A stretch of DNA of 64,000 nt, taken from the NCBI RefSeq assembly GCF_002902945.1, contig NZ_CP026102.1:2170001-2234000 (forward strand), given 5' to 3'. A program made the position numbers and the translations under genes. The stretch comes from Paraburkholderia caribensis (lineage in GTDB: Bacteria; Pseudomonadota; Gammaproteobacteria; Burkholderiales; Burkholderiaceae). The number at the start of each line of letters is the position of its first letter. The first letter of the stretch is position 1. Of the stretch, positions 42,419-51,279 are shown piece after piece. Under the pieces are notes generated by a model. It did not search any database. It saw only the letters and a program-made list of their open reading frames with translations, and had not been told where the DNA came from.

Positions 42419-44368
42419 ATGCCTTACGTCTCTCAAACGCAGCACGTCGACCGCGTGCGCGGCGCCATCGAAGGCCGCCTGCCCGCGCCTGCCAATTCGT
42501 CGCGTCTCGTGTCGTCGTGGCAGCGTTCGTATGAGCAATACCAGCTCGATCCCAGTTCGGTGATCGGGCCGCGCGTGCTGACCACGTCCGAACTACGCGA
42601 AGTGCAAGGCAAGGAAGAAGCGTTTCTGCGCGCGTCGGGTCAGTGCCTCACGCGTCTGCACGACATGATCCGCGTGGCCGACTACTGCGTGATGCTCACC
42701 GACGCGCACGGCGTCACGATCGATTACCGTATCGACCGCGATCGGCGCGGCGACTTCAAGCATGCCGGTCTTTACATCGGCTCATGCTGGTCGGAACGCG
42801 AGGAAGGCACGTGCGGCGTTGCGAACGTGCTGACGGATCTCGCGCCCATCACCGTGCACAAGACCGATCATTTTCGCGCGGCGTTTACGACCCTCACGTG
42901 CAGCGCTTCGCCGATCTTCTCGCTGACGGGAGAACTGATCGGCGTGCTCGATGCGTCCGCCGTGCAATCGCCCGACAACCGCGACAGCCAGCGGCTCGTG
43001 TTTCAGCTGGTACGCCAGAGTGCCGCGCTGATCGAAGACGGCTACTTCCTCAACCAGACTGCGCAGCATTGGGTGATCTTCGGCCACCAGAGCCGCAATT
43101 TCGTCGAAGCGCAGCCGGAAGTACTGATCGCCTTCGACGAATGCGGCAACATCGCCGCGTCGAATCGCAAGGCGCAGGAATGCATCGCGGGCTTAAGCGG
43201 GCCGCGTCACGTCGACGAAATCTTCGATACGTCCGCCGTCCATCTACACGATGTCGCGCGCACCGATACGATCGTGCCGCTGCGCCTGCGCGCCACGGGC
43301 GCCGTGTTGTATGCGCGGATTCGCGCGCCGCTCAAGCGCACGTCGCGCGTCGCACCTGTCGTGTCTTCGGCGAGCGCCGTCAACGCGTCATCCGATGCGC
43401 ACGCCGACACGAGCCTCGACGCCATCAGCCGCTTCCTGCACAGCCGCGACTCGCGCATCGCGCGCAATGCGGAAGTCGCGCTGCGCATCGCGGGCAAGCA
43501 TCTGCCCGTGCTGATTCTCGGCGAAACGGGCGTGGGCAAGGAAGTGTTCGCGCAGGCGCTGCATGCATCGGGCGCGCGGCGCGCCAAACCGTTCGTCGCC
43601 GTGAATTGCGGCGCGATCCCCGATTCACTGATCGAAAGCGAGCTGTTCGGCTACGCGCCCGGCGCGTTCACGGGTGCGCGCAGCCGCGGCGCCCGCGGCA
43701 AGATCGCGCAGGCGAACGGCGGCACGCTGTTCCTCGATGAAATCGGCGACATGCCGCTCAATCTGCAAACGCGCCTCTTGCGTGTGCTCGCCGAAGGCGA
43801 AGTGCTGCCGCTCGGCAGCGATGCGCCCGTGCGCGTCGATATCGACGTCATCTGCGCGACGCACCGCGATCTCGCGCGCATGGTCGACGAAGGCACGTTC
43901 CGCGAAGACCTGTTCTACCGGCTGAGCGGCGCAACGCTGCACATGCCGCCGCTGCGCGAGCGCGCCGATGTGCTGGACGTCGTGCGTGCGGTGTTCGACG
44001 AAGAAGCACAAAGCGCGGGACATGTGCTCACGCTGGATGCGCGCCTTGCCGAGCGGCTTGCGCGTTTTTCGTGGCCGGGCAATATCCGGCAATTGCGCAA
44101 CGTGCTGCGCTACGCGTGCGCCGTGTGCGATGCGACGCGCGTCGAATTGCGCCACGTGTCGCCCGATCTGGCGGCCTTGCTCGCGCCCGACGAAGCCGCG
44201 CCGCGTGCCGCGCTCGCCGGCCTCGATGACGAGCGCGCGCGTATTGTCGATGCGCTCACGCAGCATCACTGGCGACCGAACGCGGCAGCCGAAGCACTCG
44301 GCATGTCGCGCGCGACGCTGTACCGGCGGATTGCGAAACTGGGGATCGTCGGGCCGCATCGGAGTTGA
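42419..44368 (+). CDS. acoR: Sigma-54-dependent activator of acetoin catabolism
   Basis: 649 residues from ATG 42419, with CGGGAG upstream; the frame open from 42095 covers the regulatory dyads. A GAF-type sensor region occupies about residues 80-210, followed by a PAS-like segment (about 225-310). The AAA+ domain has Walker A GETGVGKE (368-375), GAFTGA (415-420, the sigma-54 contact) and Walker B GGTLFLDE (434-441). The C-terminus is a Fis-type helix-turn-helix (AAEALGMSRATLYRRI). It activates the divergent aco operon in response to acetoin or acetaldehyde, by analogy with AcoR of Cupriavidus. Confidence 0.93.
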   Translation: MPYVSQTQHVDRVRGAIEGRLPAPANSSRLVSSWQRSYEQYQLDPSSVIGPRVLTTSELREVQGKEEAFLRASGQCLTRLHDMIRVADYCVMLTDAHGVTIDYRIDRDRRGDFKHAGLYIGSCWSEREEGTCGVANVLTDLAPITVHKTDHFRAAFTTLTCSASPIFSLTGELIGVLDASAVQSPDNRDSQRLVFQLVRQSAALIEDGYFLNQTAQHWVIFGHQSRNFVEAQPEVLIAFDECGNIAASNRKAQECIAGLSGPRHVDEIFDTSAVHLHDVARTDTIVPLRLRATGAVLYARIRAPLKRTSRVAPVVSSASAVNASSDAHADTSLDAISRFLHSRDSRIARNAEVALRIAGKHLPVLILGETGVGKEVFAQALHASGARRAKPFVAVNCGAIPDSLIESELFGYAPGAFTGARSRGARGKIAQANGGTLFLDEIGDMPLNLQTRLLRVLAEGEVLPLGSDAPVRVDIDVICATHRDLARMVDEGTFREDLFYRLSGATLHMPPLRERADVLDVVRAVFDEEAQSAGHVLTLDARLAERLARFSWPGNIRQLRNVLRYACAVCDATRVELRHVSPDLAALLAPDEAAPRAALAGLDDERARIVDALTQHHWRPNAAAEALGMSRATLYRRIAKLGIVGPHRS

Positions 44369-44386
44369 TGCGTTGAACGGCCGCGG

Positions 44387-45358
44387 TCAACCCGCGTTGA
44401 GCGTCGCAATCTGCTCGCCGAGCTTGCGCAGGCGCTGGCGCAATTGCGGCGGGTCGAGCACTTCGACATGACCGGCCAGACCGAGCAACTGCTCGGCGGC
44501 GTAGCCGAGTTGCTCGACGGGCAAGATCACTTCCTGCCAACCGTCCTGCGCCGAAGGCGGCGCGATCTGCGCCTGTTCGACGGCCGCCGCGCCGAGCCGG
44601 TGCAGACGCGTCATGCCTTCTGGCGAAAGCCGTAAGCGCGCGGTGTGCTTCAGCAGGCTCGTTTCGAACGAAGCAACGGCCGCGCTCCACTCGTCGCGCA
44701 GATCGAACCCTTCCGGGCGTTCGAAGGTTTCGTCGTGCACCGTGAGCTGCGTGATGCTCGACACGCGATACGTGCGCAACTGCGTGCGCACGCGCGTGAC
44801 CAGGTACCATTCGCCGCCCTTGAGCACCAGCCCGAGCGGATCGCGCACGCGCACGGCCTCGTTTTCGCTGCTGGCGTTCCACGTTCGGTATTGCATCGAT
44901 ATGCGCTTCTGTTCCCACACGGCGCCCGCTAGCACGGTCAGCCACGGTGTCGGCGAGGGCCGCTGATACCAGCCGACGGGATCGATATGCACCCGCGAGC
45001 CGATGCGCGAGGTATCGGGCGCGGCGTCGGGCAGCGCGGTGACGAGCTTCAGTTGCGCGGCCCGCAACTGCTCCGACAGGCCGAGATCGGACGCGGCGCC
45101 CGTCAGCCCCGCAATCGACAGCGTTTCCGCTTCGGCCTTCGTAATGCCCGTCAGTTTCGCGCGATAACCGTCGAGCAATGCGAAGCCGCCGCCCGGCCCG
45201 CGATCCGCGTAAACGGGCACGCCCGCCGCGCTCAACTGGTCGATGTCGCGATACACGGTGCGGATCGACACGTTGAATTCGTCGGCGAGTGCCTGTGCGG
45301 TCACGCGGCCTTTGACCTGGAGCATCAACAGCATCGAAACGAGTCGGCTCGTCGCCAA
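44387..45358 (-). CDS. WYL-domain transcriptional regulator (YafY/DeoR-like)
   Basis: 323 residues from TTG 45358, supported by AGGGAG 8 nt upstream. The N-terminal HTH-11 winged helix (RLVSMLLMLQVKGRVTAQAL and FNVSIRTVYRDIDQLSAAGV) is followed by a WYL domain (about 140-225, LVLKGGEWYLVTRVRTQLRT) and a WCX C-terminus. WYL regulators sense small ligands, often nucleotides or short nucleic acids. It is divergent from the frameshifted monooxygenase gene, a pairing that suggests it controls that gene. Confidence 0.88.
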   Translation of the reverse strand: MATSRLVSMLLMLQVKGRVTAQALADEFNVSIRTVYRDIDQLSAAGVPVYADRGPGGGFALLDGYRAKLTGITKAEAETLSIAGLTGAASDLGLSEQLRAAQLKLVTALPDAAPDTSRIGSRVHIDPVGWYQRPSPTPWLTVLAGAVWEQKRISMQYRTWNASSENEAVRVRDPLGLVLKGGEWYLVTRVRTQLRTYRVSSITQLTVHDETFERPEGFDLRDEWSAAVASFETSLLKHTARLRLSPEGMTRLHRLGAAAVEQAQIAPPSAQDGWQEVILPVEQLGYAAEQLLGLAGHVEVLDPPQLRQRLRKLGEQIATLNAG

Positions 45359-45450
45359 TTTTTTCGCTCCCTTCTAATTCATGACATCGGTTGTCAGTTA
45401 TTGCCGAGTATAAAGGTAGTTATAGACGAAGATCTTCAGGAGTGTGCGGA

Positions 45451-45809
45451 ATGTGCGTGACCTACGTAGTTCGCTTTCAGGTGTTGCCCGACAAGCGCTC
45501 GAACGCTTCATGTCGCTGCTCGACGGCGTACTCGACGCGATGCGCGGCGAGCGCGATTTTCGTGAGGCGGTGCTGCATCGCGATCCTGATTCGCCGTGTC
45601 GGCTGATGCTCTATGAGACGTGGGAAAGCCCTGACAACGAAAGCGAAGAGCAGATTCATCGTCCGTACCGTCGCGGCTATCACGAGGCGCTCGCCGACCT
45701 GCTGGTGCGCCCGCGCGAAGTCACGCAATGGCACACCGTGCGCGCAGACCGATGCGCCGCGCGGCTCGAATCGCGCGATGCCGAAGAACTGGCCGAGGTG
45801 CGCGCATGA
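45451..45809 (+). pseudogene. Antibiotic-biosynthesis monooxygenase-like protein, frameshifted
   Basis: Reading starts at ATG 45451 (AGGAG upstream) as MCVTYVVRFQVLPDK, the usual first strand of ABM-fold proteins, then fails. The rest of the domain continues in another frame from about 45496 as ALERFMSLLDGVLDAMRGER through YETWESPDNES and HRPYRRGYHEALADLL to the stop at 45809. The break lies in AAGCGCTCG, where a GC pair seems lost from GCGCGC. About 115 residues would be restored. It is either a recent pseudogene or a sequence error. ABM proteins are small dimeric oxygenases of quinones and similar compounds. Confidence 0.72.
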
Positions 45810-45846
45810 GCATGCGAACGTTCGTTTCCAATGCGAGGGCGATGCC

Positions 45847-45999
45847 ATGACGATGCAACACGTGCGACAAAACTGGTTGACAACACATCGACGTCAAGAC
45901 AAACTCGAATGCATGCTGACCCTCATCACCAACGCCTACGTCATTAAAAACCGTCTGGCACGCCATCGCGGCGGGCCTATGGGAGCGTGCGTGCGTTAG
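45847..45999 (+). CDS. Hypothetical 50-residue basic protein
   Basis: The frame opens MTMQHVRQNWLTTHRRQDKL and ends in a basic HRGGPMGACVR tail. A GAGGG site lies 8 nt upstream and an intrinsic terminator follows 29 bp after the stop codon. No family or membrane segment was recognised. It could share a transcript with the frameshifted gene before it. Confidence 0.4.
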   Translation: MTMQHVRQNWLTTHRRQDKLECMLTLITNAYVIKNRLARHRGGPMGACVR

Positions 46000-46027
46000 T
46001 AACTGCAGCAGTCAGCGAATCGATCCC

Positions 46028-46062
46028 AAGGCCCCGCCGGAAACGGAAGGGGCCTTTTGTTT
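46028..46062 (+). terminator. Intrinsic terminator
   Basis: AAGGCCCC (46028-46035) and GGGGCCTT (46049-46056) pair, followed by TTGTTTTG. Confidence 0.75.
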
Positions 46063-46105
46063 TGGGTAAGCCTTCCGGCCTCTGGCTCAATTGACGGAGT
46101 GCATG

Positions 46106-46492
46106 ATGGACAAGGCTTGTCAGCAGTTCACCGATGACGAATCACTTTGCTTTGCGCGCTCACACGAAGAGCGTTTGCCGAGAGTCGTCGTCCACTTTGA
46201 AGTGCAACCTGGCGCGACGATGTCGTGGCGCGTCGATGCGAACACGGAGCTTCTCGTGCAAGGCGCGCGCGTGTGGTTGACGCGCGCGGCGTCGCCGTAC
46301 GACCACTGGTTGCAGATCGGCGAGACGTTCCGGCTGCATCGCGGGGAGCGCGTCTGGATTAGTGCGGACGGCAACGTGCCGGCAAGGCTTTCGTTGACGA
46401 CGCATCCCGTGGCGTTGCAAGGCAGACTGGCGCGTCTGCTGGAGCGCTGTTCTTCATTGGGCGCGGATATTTTTGCACCGCGGTCGCGGTGA
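46106..46492 (+). CDS. DUF2917-family protein
   Basis: 128 residues from the second of two adjacent ATGs (46106), which sits 6 nt after GGAG. The DUF2917 pattern is seen in ARVWLTRAASPYDHWLQIGE followed by a FRLHRGERVWISADG strand, a small cupin-like beta domain. The family is frequent in Burkholderiaceae and has no established function. It lies between an upstream terminator and the flank of palindromic element C, so it is monocistronic. Confidence 0.8.
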   Translation: MDKACQQFTDDESLCFARSHEERLPRVVVHFEVQPGATMSWRVDANTELLVQGARVWLTRAASPYDHWLQIGETFRLHRGERVWISADGNVPARLSLTTHPVALQGRLARLLERCSSLGADIFAPRSR

Positions 46493-46725
46493 GTTGTTTT
46501 TCTTTTGCTGCGCAGGGTTGGGGGTGTTTGCTTTTGCTTTCGCTGGCATCCGCGATTCGTTAGCGCGCTTCACGCGTCGCCCCTGGGCGTTTGCCTTTGC
46601 GCTGGCATCTGCGATTTGCTTTTGCTTTCGCTGGCATCCGCGAATGGTTAGCTTGCTTCAAGCGTCGCCGTTCGTGTGTTTTGAGCTTTTCGCTGGCATC
46701 CGCGTTACGTTAGCTCGCTTCAGGC
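46493..46725 (+). repeat. Degenerate tandem repeats on the left of element C
   Basis: Four copies of CGCTGGCATCYGCG (near 46541, 46600, 46630 and 46691) alternate with GCTTCANGCGTCGCC, in a G+T-rich tract of TTTGCTTT units. No gene is supported. Confidence 0.85.
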
Positions 46726-47315
46726 GTCGCCCCTGTGCGGGGCGGCACCTACTTTTCTTTGCCGCCGCAAAGAAAAGTAGGCAAAAGAAAGCGGCTCAAA
46801 CCGCCAGCTCTTCTTCTTGCCTGAGGGCCCTCAAAGGTTCTTACACTTCACGCGGCAACGCACTTGTTAATGCCCGTTGCCAACGCTTCGAACATCTGCC
46901 TCACCCGCTTCAAATATCCGTACCCAGTCAAGCGGCAGCGAATGGTATGGGCCGCCCAGGTGGCAAACTGTGTGTAGGTTGTCGCACCGCAGAACTCGGC
47001 GCTCTTACCAGAAACACCAACCTTGCTTTTCAGTCCGGAGTGATGCGTGTATAGCGCGAAAGCCGACACACAGTTTGCCACCTGGGCGGCGGTGGACTGT
47101 CTGGCGCGTCATGCAGTGACGCGGGTGTATGAAGTGGGTGAGGCGCTCAGCAAGAGCGCTGGCAACGAGCAGGAATGATGTGATTGCCGTGTGAAGGATG
47201 GGGACGTTGGGGGCCCGTGGATAAGAACATGGGCTGGCGGTGTGAGCCGCTTTCTTTTGCCTACTTTTCTTTGCGGCGGCAAAGAAAAGTAGGTGCCGCC
47301 CCGCACAGGGGCGAC
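46726..47315. repeat. Palindromic repeat element, copy C
   Basis: 590 bp, complete. Terminal hairpins lie at 46748-46781 and 47260-47293. GTGGCAAACTGTGTG (46960-46974) and its complement (47067-47081) enclose a 92-bp core. That core is a close match to the reverse complement of the copy-A core (shared GCTCTTACCAGAAACACCAA, AGTCCGGAGTG and GCGCGAAAGCCGA). It lies between the DUF2917 gene and pcaF. Confidence 0.9.
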
Positions 47316-47509
47316 GCCTGAAGCGAGCTAACGTAACGCGGATGCCAGCAAAAAGCTCAAAACACACGAACGGCGACGCTTGAAGCAAGCTAACCATTCG
47401 CGGATGCCAGCGAAAGCAAAATCAAAAGCAAAACGGGGATGCCAGCGCAAAGGCTAGAACACCAAACCAAACCAAACCAAACCAAACCAGACCAACCCCA
47501 TCCCCTCAC
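47316..47509 (-). repeat. Degenerate repeats on the right of element C
   Basis: Inverted counterparts of the left flank (CGCGGATGCCAGC units near 47338 and 47400) are followed by a CCAAA tandem run at 47462-47490. The plus strand is A+C-rich and runs into the 3' end of pcaF. Confidence 0.85.
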
Positions 47510-48712
47510 TCAAACCCGCTCAATCGCAATCGCAATACCCTGCCCCACCCCAATGCACATCGTGCACAGCGCAAAACGGCCTTCCGTGCGCTGCAACTGA
47601 TACATCGCCGTCGTCACAAGCCGCGCGCCGCTCATCCCGAGCGGATGCCCAAGCGCAATTGCACCACCGTTCGGATTAACGCGAGCATCATCATCAGCAA
47701 CACCCAGCGCGCGCAGCACAGCAAGACCTTGCGACGCGAACGCCTCGTTCAACTCGATCACGTCGAACTGTCCGATGTTCATGTTCAGCCGCGCAAGCAA
47801 CTTCTGCGTCGCCGGCGCAGGACCGATGCCCATCACGCGCGGATCGACACCCGCCGTGGCAATCCCGAGCACACGCGCACGCGGCGTCAGGCCAAAGCGC
47901 TTCGCGGTCTCCGCGTTGGCGAGCAGCAACGCCGCCGCGCCATCGTTGACGCCCGACGCGTTGCCCGCCGTCACCGTCCCGTCCGGACGCACGACGCCCT
48001 TCAGCTTCGCAAGCGCTTCAAGACTCGTCTCGCGCGGATGCTCGTCCTTCGACACAACAATTGCATCGCCCTTCTTCTGCGGGATCGTCACGGAGACGAT
48101 TTCCCGCGCGAGCGTGCCGTCCTGCTGCGCGCGCGCCGCCTTCTGCTGGCTGCGCATCGCGAACGCATCCTGGTCGGCGCGGCTGACGTTGTAGTCCGTT
48201 GCGACGTTTTCGCCCGTTTCCGGCATCGAATCGACACCGTACAGCTGCTTCATCAGCGGATTGACGAAGCGCCAGCCGATCGTCGTGTCGTAGATGTCGG
48301 CCTGACGCGAAAATGCGCTCGTCGCCTTGCCCATCACGAACGGCGCGCGGCTCATGCTTTCGACGCCGCCCGCGATCATCAACCCGGCCTCGCCCGATTT
48401 GATCGCGCGCGCCGCGATGCCGACGGCATCCATGCCCGAGCCGCACAACCGGTTCACCGTCGAGCCCGGCACGTCTTTCGGCAGGCCCGCCAGCAACAGC
48501 GACATGCGCGCGACGTTGCGGTTATCTTCACCGGCCTGGTTCGCACAGCCGTAAATCACGTCGGCGACGGCGCTCCAGTCGACGTCCTTGTTGCGCTCCA
48601 TCAGCGCCTTGAGCGGCACAGCGCCCAGATCGTCGGCGCGCACCGACGACAGCGAACCCGCGTAGCGGCCAATCGGCGTGCGAATCGCGTCGCACAGGAA
48701 AGCTTCCGTCAT
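47510..48712 (-). CDS. pcaF: 3-oxoadipyl-CoA thiolase
   Basis: 400 residues from ATG 48712 with GGAG upstream. Thiolase features are complete: nucleophile Cys in RLCGSGMDAVG, NPNGGAIALGHPLGMSGARL with the active His, and the C-terminal Cys in CTMCIGVGQG. The N-terminus MTEAFLCDAIRTPIGRYAGS and IYDTTIGWRFVNPLM are PcaF-specific rather than acetoacetyl-CoA thiolase-like. It cleaves 3-oxoadipyl-CoA to succinyl-CoA and acetyl-CoA, the last step of the beta-ketoadipate or phenylacetate route. No pcaIJ genes are adjacent. It is divergent from an IclR regulator gene. Confidence 0.92.
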   Translation of the reverse strand: MTEAFLCDAIRTPIGRYAGSLSSVRADDLGAVPLKALMERNKDVDWSAVADVIYGCANQAGEDNRNVARMSLLLAGLPKDVPGSTVNRLCGSGMDAVGIAARAIKSGEAGLMIAGGVESMSRAPFVMGKATSAFSRQADIYDTTIGWRFVNPLMKQLYGVDSMPETGENVATDYNVSRADQDAFAMRSQQKAARAQQDGTLAREIVSVTIPQKKGDAIVVSKDEHPRETSLEALAKLKGVVRPDGTVTAGNASGVNDGAAALLLANAETAKRFGLTPRARVLGIATAGVDPRVMGIGPAPATQKLLARLNMNIGQFDVIELNEAFASQGLAVLRALGVADDDARVNPNGGAIALGHPLGMSGARLVTTAMYQLQRTEGRFALCTMCIGVGQGIAIAIERV

Positions 48713-48837
48713 GAGATGTCTCCAGTAATGGCGGGGCCGGCGTATCGTTGAAGGCGCCAGCATCGGCGCATTGGGTAGCGCCCGAAAAAACGTGCCGATA
48801 AAGCGAAATTTGTTCTATACTCGAACAAACGATCATC

Positions 48838-48860
48838 TATCGAACATTTCAGGTTCGATA
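48838..48860. promoter_or_regulatory. PcaR-type operator upstream of pcaF
   Basis: TATCGAAC (48838-48845) and GTTCGATA (48853-48860) form a perfect 8-bp inverted repeat around 7 bp. GTTCGATAAT matches the start of the known PcaR box of Pseudomonas. Another CGAAC half-site lies at 48822. Confidence 0.75.
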
Positions 48861-49112
48861 ATAGGCGGGGCGTGGAAAGACTGTCAAGCGCGCCGGAGGG
48901 TGGGTGGGTCGTCGAAAACGGCAATAAGGTACGGCGAAAACGGCAGGAATGCGCGCTTCGCCGGGTTTTCCTGAGGCCGGTTCGCGCGCGCCACACGCCC
49001 CCGTCCACGAAGTTGGCGAATCCTGGCGCTTGCGCTATCGTCACGCCTTTCCGTAGCGTAACGACCGCTTGTCCCGACGTCCGCACGTTTCGCACCGATT
49101 TCACATAGTCCC

Positions 49113-49937
49113 ATGAGCAAACTACCCGCCGCGTCACAAGCCGTTCCCGTCAACGAGACGGACGCCCCGGACAAACCGGGCGACTCGTACGTGCAGTCGT
49201 TCGCGCGCGGCCTCGCGGTGATTCGCGCGTTCAACGCCGAGCGGCCGGAGCAGACGCTGACGGACGTCGCGTCCGCGACGGGTCTCACGCGCGCGGGCGC
49301 GCGCCGCATTCTGCTGACGCTGCAGACGCTCGGCTATGTCGAAGCGGAAGGCCGCCTGTTTCGCCTGACGCCGAAGATTCTCGACCTCGGTTTCGCCTAT
49401 CTGACGTCGATGCCGTTCTGGAATCTCGCCGAGCCATTCATGGAAGAACTGTCGGCGGAAGTTCACGAAAGCTGTTCGGCGGCCGTGCTGGACCGCACGG
49501 AAATCGTCTACGTGCTGCGCGTGCCGACCCACAAGATCATGACGATCAATCTGTCGATCGGCAGCCGCTTGCCGGCGTATTGCACATCGATGGGCCGGGT
49601 GCTGCTGTCGGCGCTCGACCCGGCGGCGCTCGACGCGATCCTCGACGCGTCACCCATCGTCGCGCACACGCCGCGCACGATCACCGACAAGGACGAGTTG
49701 AAGAAGGTGATCGCGCAGGTGCGCAGCCAGGGCTGGTCCATCGTCGATCAGGAACTGGAGGGCGGGCTGATCTCGCTGTCCGCGCCGATCCGCAACCGGC
49801 GCGGGCAGATCATCGCCGCGATGAACATCAGCGGCAACGCGCAGCGCAATTCCGCAAAACAGATGGTGAAAGCGTTTCTCGAGCCGTTGCAGAAAGCCGC
49901 GCAGTCGGTGTCGAACATGGTCGCGTTGCGCGGCTGA
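49113..49937 (+). CDS. pcaR: IclR-family regulator, PcaR/PcaU-like
   Basis: 274 residues. The winged helix-turn-helix (about 28-90, DVASATGLTRAGARRILLTL) and IclR effector domain (about 100-270, with LPAYCTSMGRVLLSAL and GLISLSAPIRNRRGQIIAAM) are clear. The QSFARGLAVIRAFNAERPEQ entry is typical of the PcaR/PobR branch. It is divergent from pcaF, with a PcaR-like dyad in the gap, so 3-oxoadipate-responsive control of pcaF is inferred. PobR-like function cannot be excluded. Confidence 0.85.
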   Translation: MSKLPAASQAVPVNETDAPDKPGDSYVQSFARGLAVIRAFNAERPEQTLTDVASATGLTRAGARRILLTLQTLGYVEAEGRLFRLTPKILDLGFAYLTSMPFWNLAEPFMEELSAEVHESCSAAVLDRTEIVYVLRVPTHKIMTINLSIGSRLPAYCTSMGRVLLSALDPAALDAILDASPIVAHTPRTITDKDELKKVIAQVRSQGWSIVDQELEGGLISLSAPIRNRRGQIIAAMNISGNAQRNSAKQMVKAFLEPLQKAAQSVSNMVALRG

Positions 49938-49986
49938 GGCCGCTCGATGCCTGTGGGCGCACCGCGCCTGCTCTCAACGCACCCGA

Positions 49987-51177
49987 TCAACGGCCCAGAT
50001 AGCGCTCCACGAGACGCGCCCAATACGCCGCTCCGACGGGCAGATTGCGGTCGTTGAAATCGTAGTGCGGGTTGTGCACCATGCAGCCGTCTTCGCCGAC
50101 GCCATTGCCCAAGCGCAGGAACGAACCCGGCCGCTGTTCGAGCATGAACGCGAAATCCTCGCTGCCCATCAGGATATCCGCGTTCGGCTCGACGTTCTCC
50201 GCGCCGACCAGTTCGCGCGCCACCTCGATCGCGAACTCCGTTTCCGCGTCCGTGTTCACGACGACGGGATAGCCCTCGACATACTCGACGTGCGCCTTGC
50301 CGCCATAACTCGCGGCTTGGCTCTCCGCCAGCTCCGTAATGCGCTGTTTCAACAGCGCGCGGACTTCCGGGCTGAACGAGCGCACGCTCAATTCGAGCTT
50401 CGCGCTCGACGGAATCACGTTGTTCGCCACGCCCGAGTGCATCGTGCCGACCGTCACCACGGCGGGCTGCGAAGGGTTCACATTGCGCGCGACGATGGTC
50501 TGCAGCGCCATCACGATGCTCGACGCGATCACGATGGGATCGACGGTCAGATGCGGGCGCGCCGCGTGGCCGCCGACGCCTTCGATCGTGATCGTCGCCT
50601 TGTCGCCCGCCGCCATGAACGCGCCCTTGCGGAACAGAAACTTGCCCGGCTCCGCGCCCGGATGGTTATGCACGCCGAACACGGCGTCGCACGGAAAACG
50701 CTCGAACAGGCCGTCTTCGATCATCTTCTTCGCGCCGCTGTCGATGCCGCTTTCCTCAGCCGGCTGAAAATACAGATGCACGGTGCCGGAAAAACGGCGG
50801 GTGCTCGCGAGATGCTGCGCGGCGCCGAGCAGCATCGTCGTGTGGCCGTCGTGACCGCAAGCGTGCATCTTGCCGTGCGTGCCGCTCGCGTACGGCAGCC
50901 CCGTCTGCTCGGTGATGGGCAGCGCGTCCATATCCGCGCGCAGGCCGATGCTGCGCGTCCCGTCGCCCGCCTTCAAGGTGCCGACCACGCCCGTCTTGCC
51001 GACCCCGCGCGTCACCTGCCAGCCCCACGCTTCCAGCTTTTCCGCGACGAGCGCCGCCGTCGCGACCTCTTCGTACGCGAGTTCCGGATGGTGGTGAATG
51101 TGATGGCGAATCTCGCGCAGCGCGGCGGCGGCGGGTTCCAGGTCGGTGATTTCGGTAAGACGGGTGGCGTCGGTCAT
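49987..51177 (-). CDS. M20-family amidohydrolase (hippurate hydrolase-like)
   Basis: 396 residues from ATG 51177 with GGAG upstream; the frame open to 51270 lacks a site. M20D features: IRHHIHHHPELAYEE, RADMDALPI, the metal-binding HACGHDGHT with its Cys, PAEES, and a dimerisation domain opening GVGGHAARPHLTVDPI. Metal ligands near the end appear in LMGSEDFAFML. It hydrolyses N-acyl amino acids or related amides in the cytoplasm; hippurate, N-acetyl amino acids and indole-amino-acid conjugates are all possible. It stands alone between pcaR and the phn cluster. Confidence 0.9.
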   Translation of the reverse strand: MTDATRLTEITDLEPAAAALREIRHHIHHHPELAYEEVATAALVAEKLEAWGWQVTRGVGKTGVVGTLKAGDGTRSIGLRADMDALPITEQTGLPYASGTHGKMHACGHDGHTTMLLGAAQHLASTRRFSGTVHLYFQPAEESGIDSGAKKMIEDGLFERFPCDAVFGVHNHPGAEPGKFLFRKGAFMAAGDKATITIEGVGGHAARPHLTVDPIVIASSIVMALQTIVARNVNPSQPAVVTVGTMHSGVANNVIPSSAKLELSVRSFSPEVRALLKQRITELAESQAASYGGKAHVEYVEGYPVVVNTDAETEFAIEVARELVGAENVEPNADILMGSEDFAFMLEQRPGSFLRLGNGVGEDGCMVHNPHYDFNDRNLPVGAAYWARLVERYLGR

Positions 51178-51279
51178 CAGGTGAACTCCGGGGTTTGCCC
51201 ACTGCGTCTTGCGCGCAGCGTTAAAACCGCAAACTATAGCAACGCGCGGCTGTGCCCGTAAGACGACCACATCTTGAGC

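Noticed and set aside
46541..46725. Spaced GCTGGCATCCGCG repeats considered as a CRISPR array
   Set aside because: Repeat units are degenerate, spacing is irregular, spacers are themselves repetitive and no cas genes are near.
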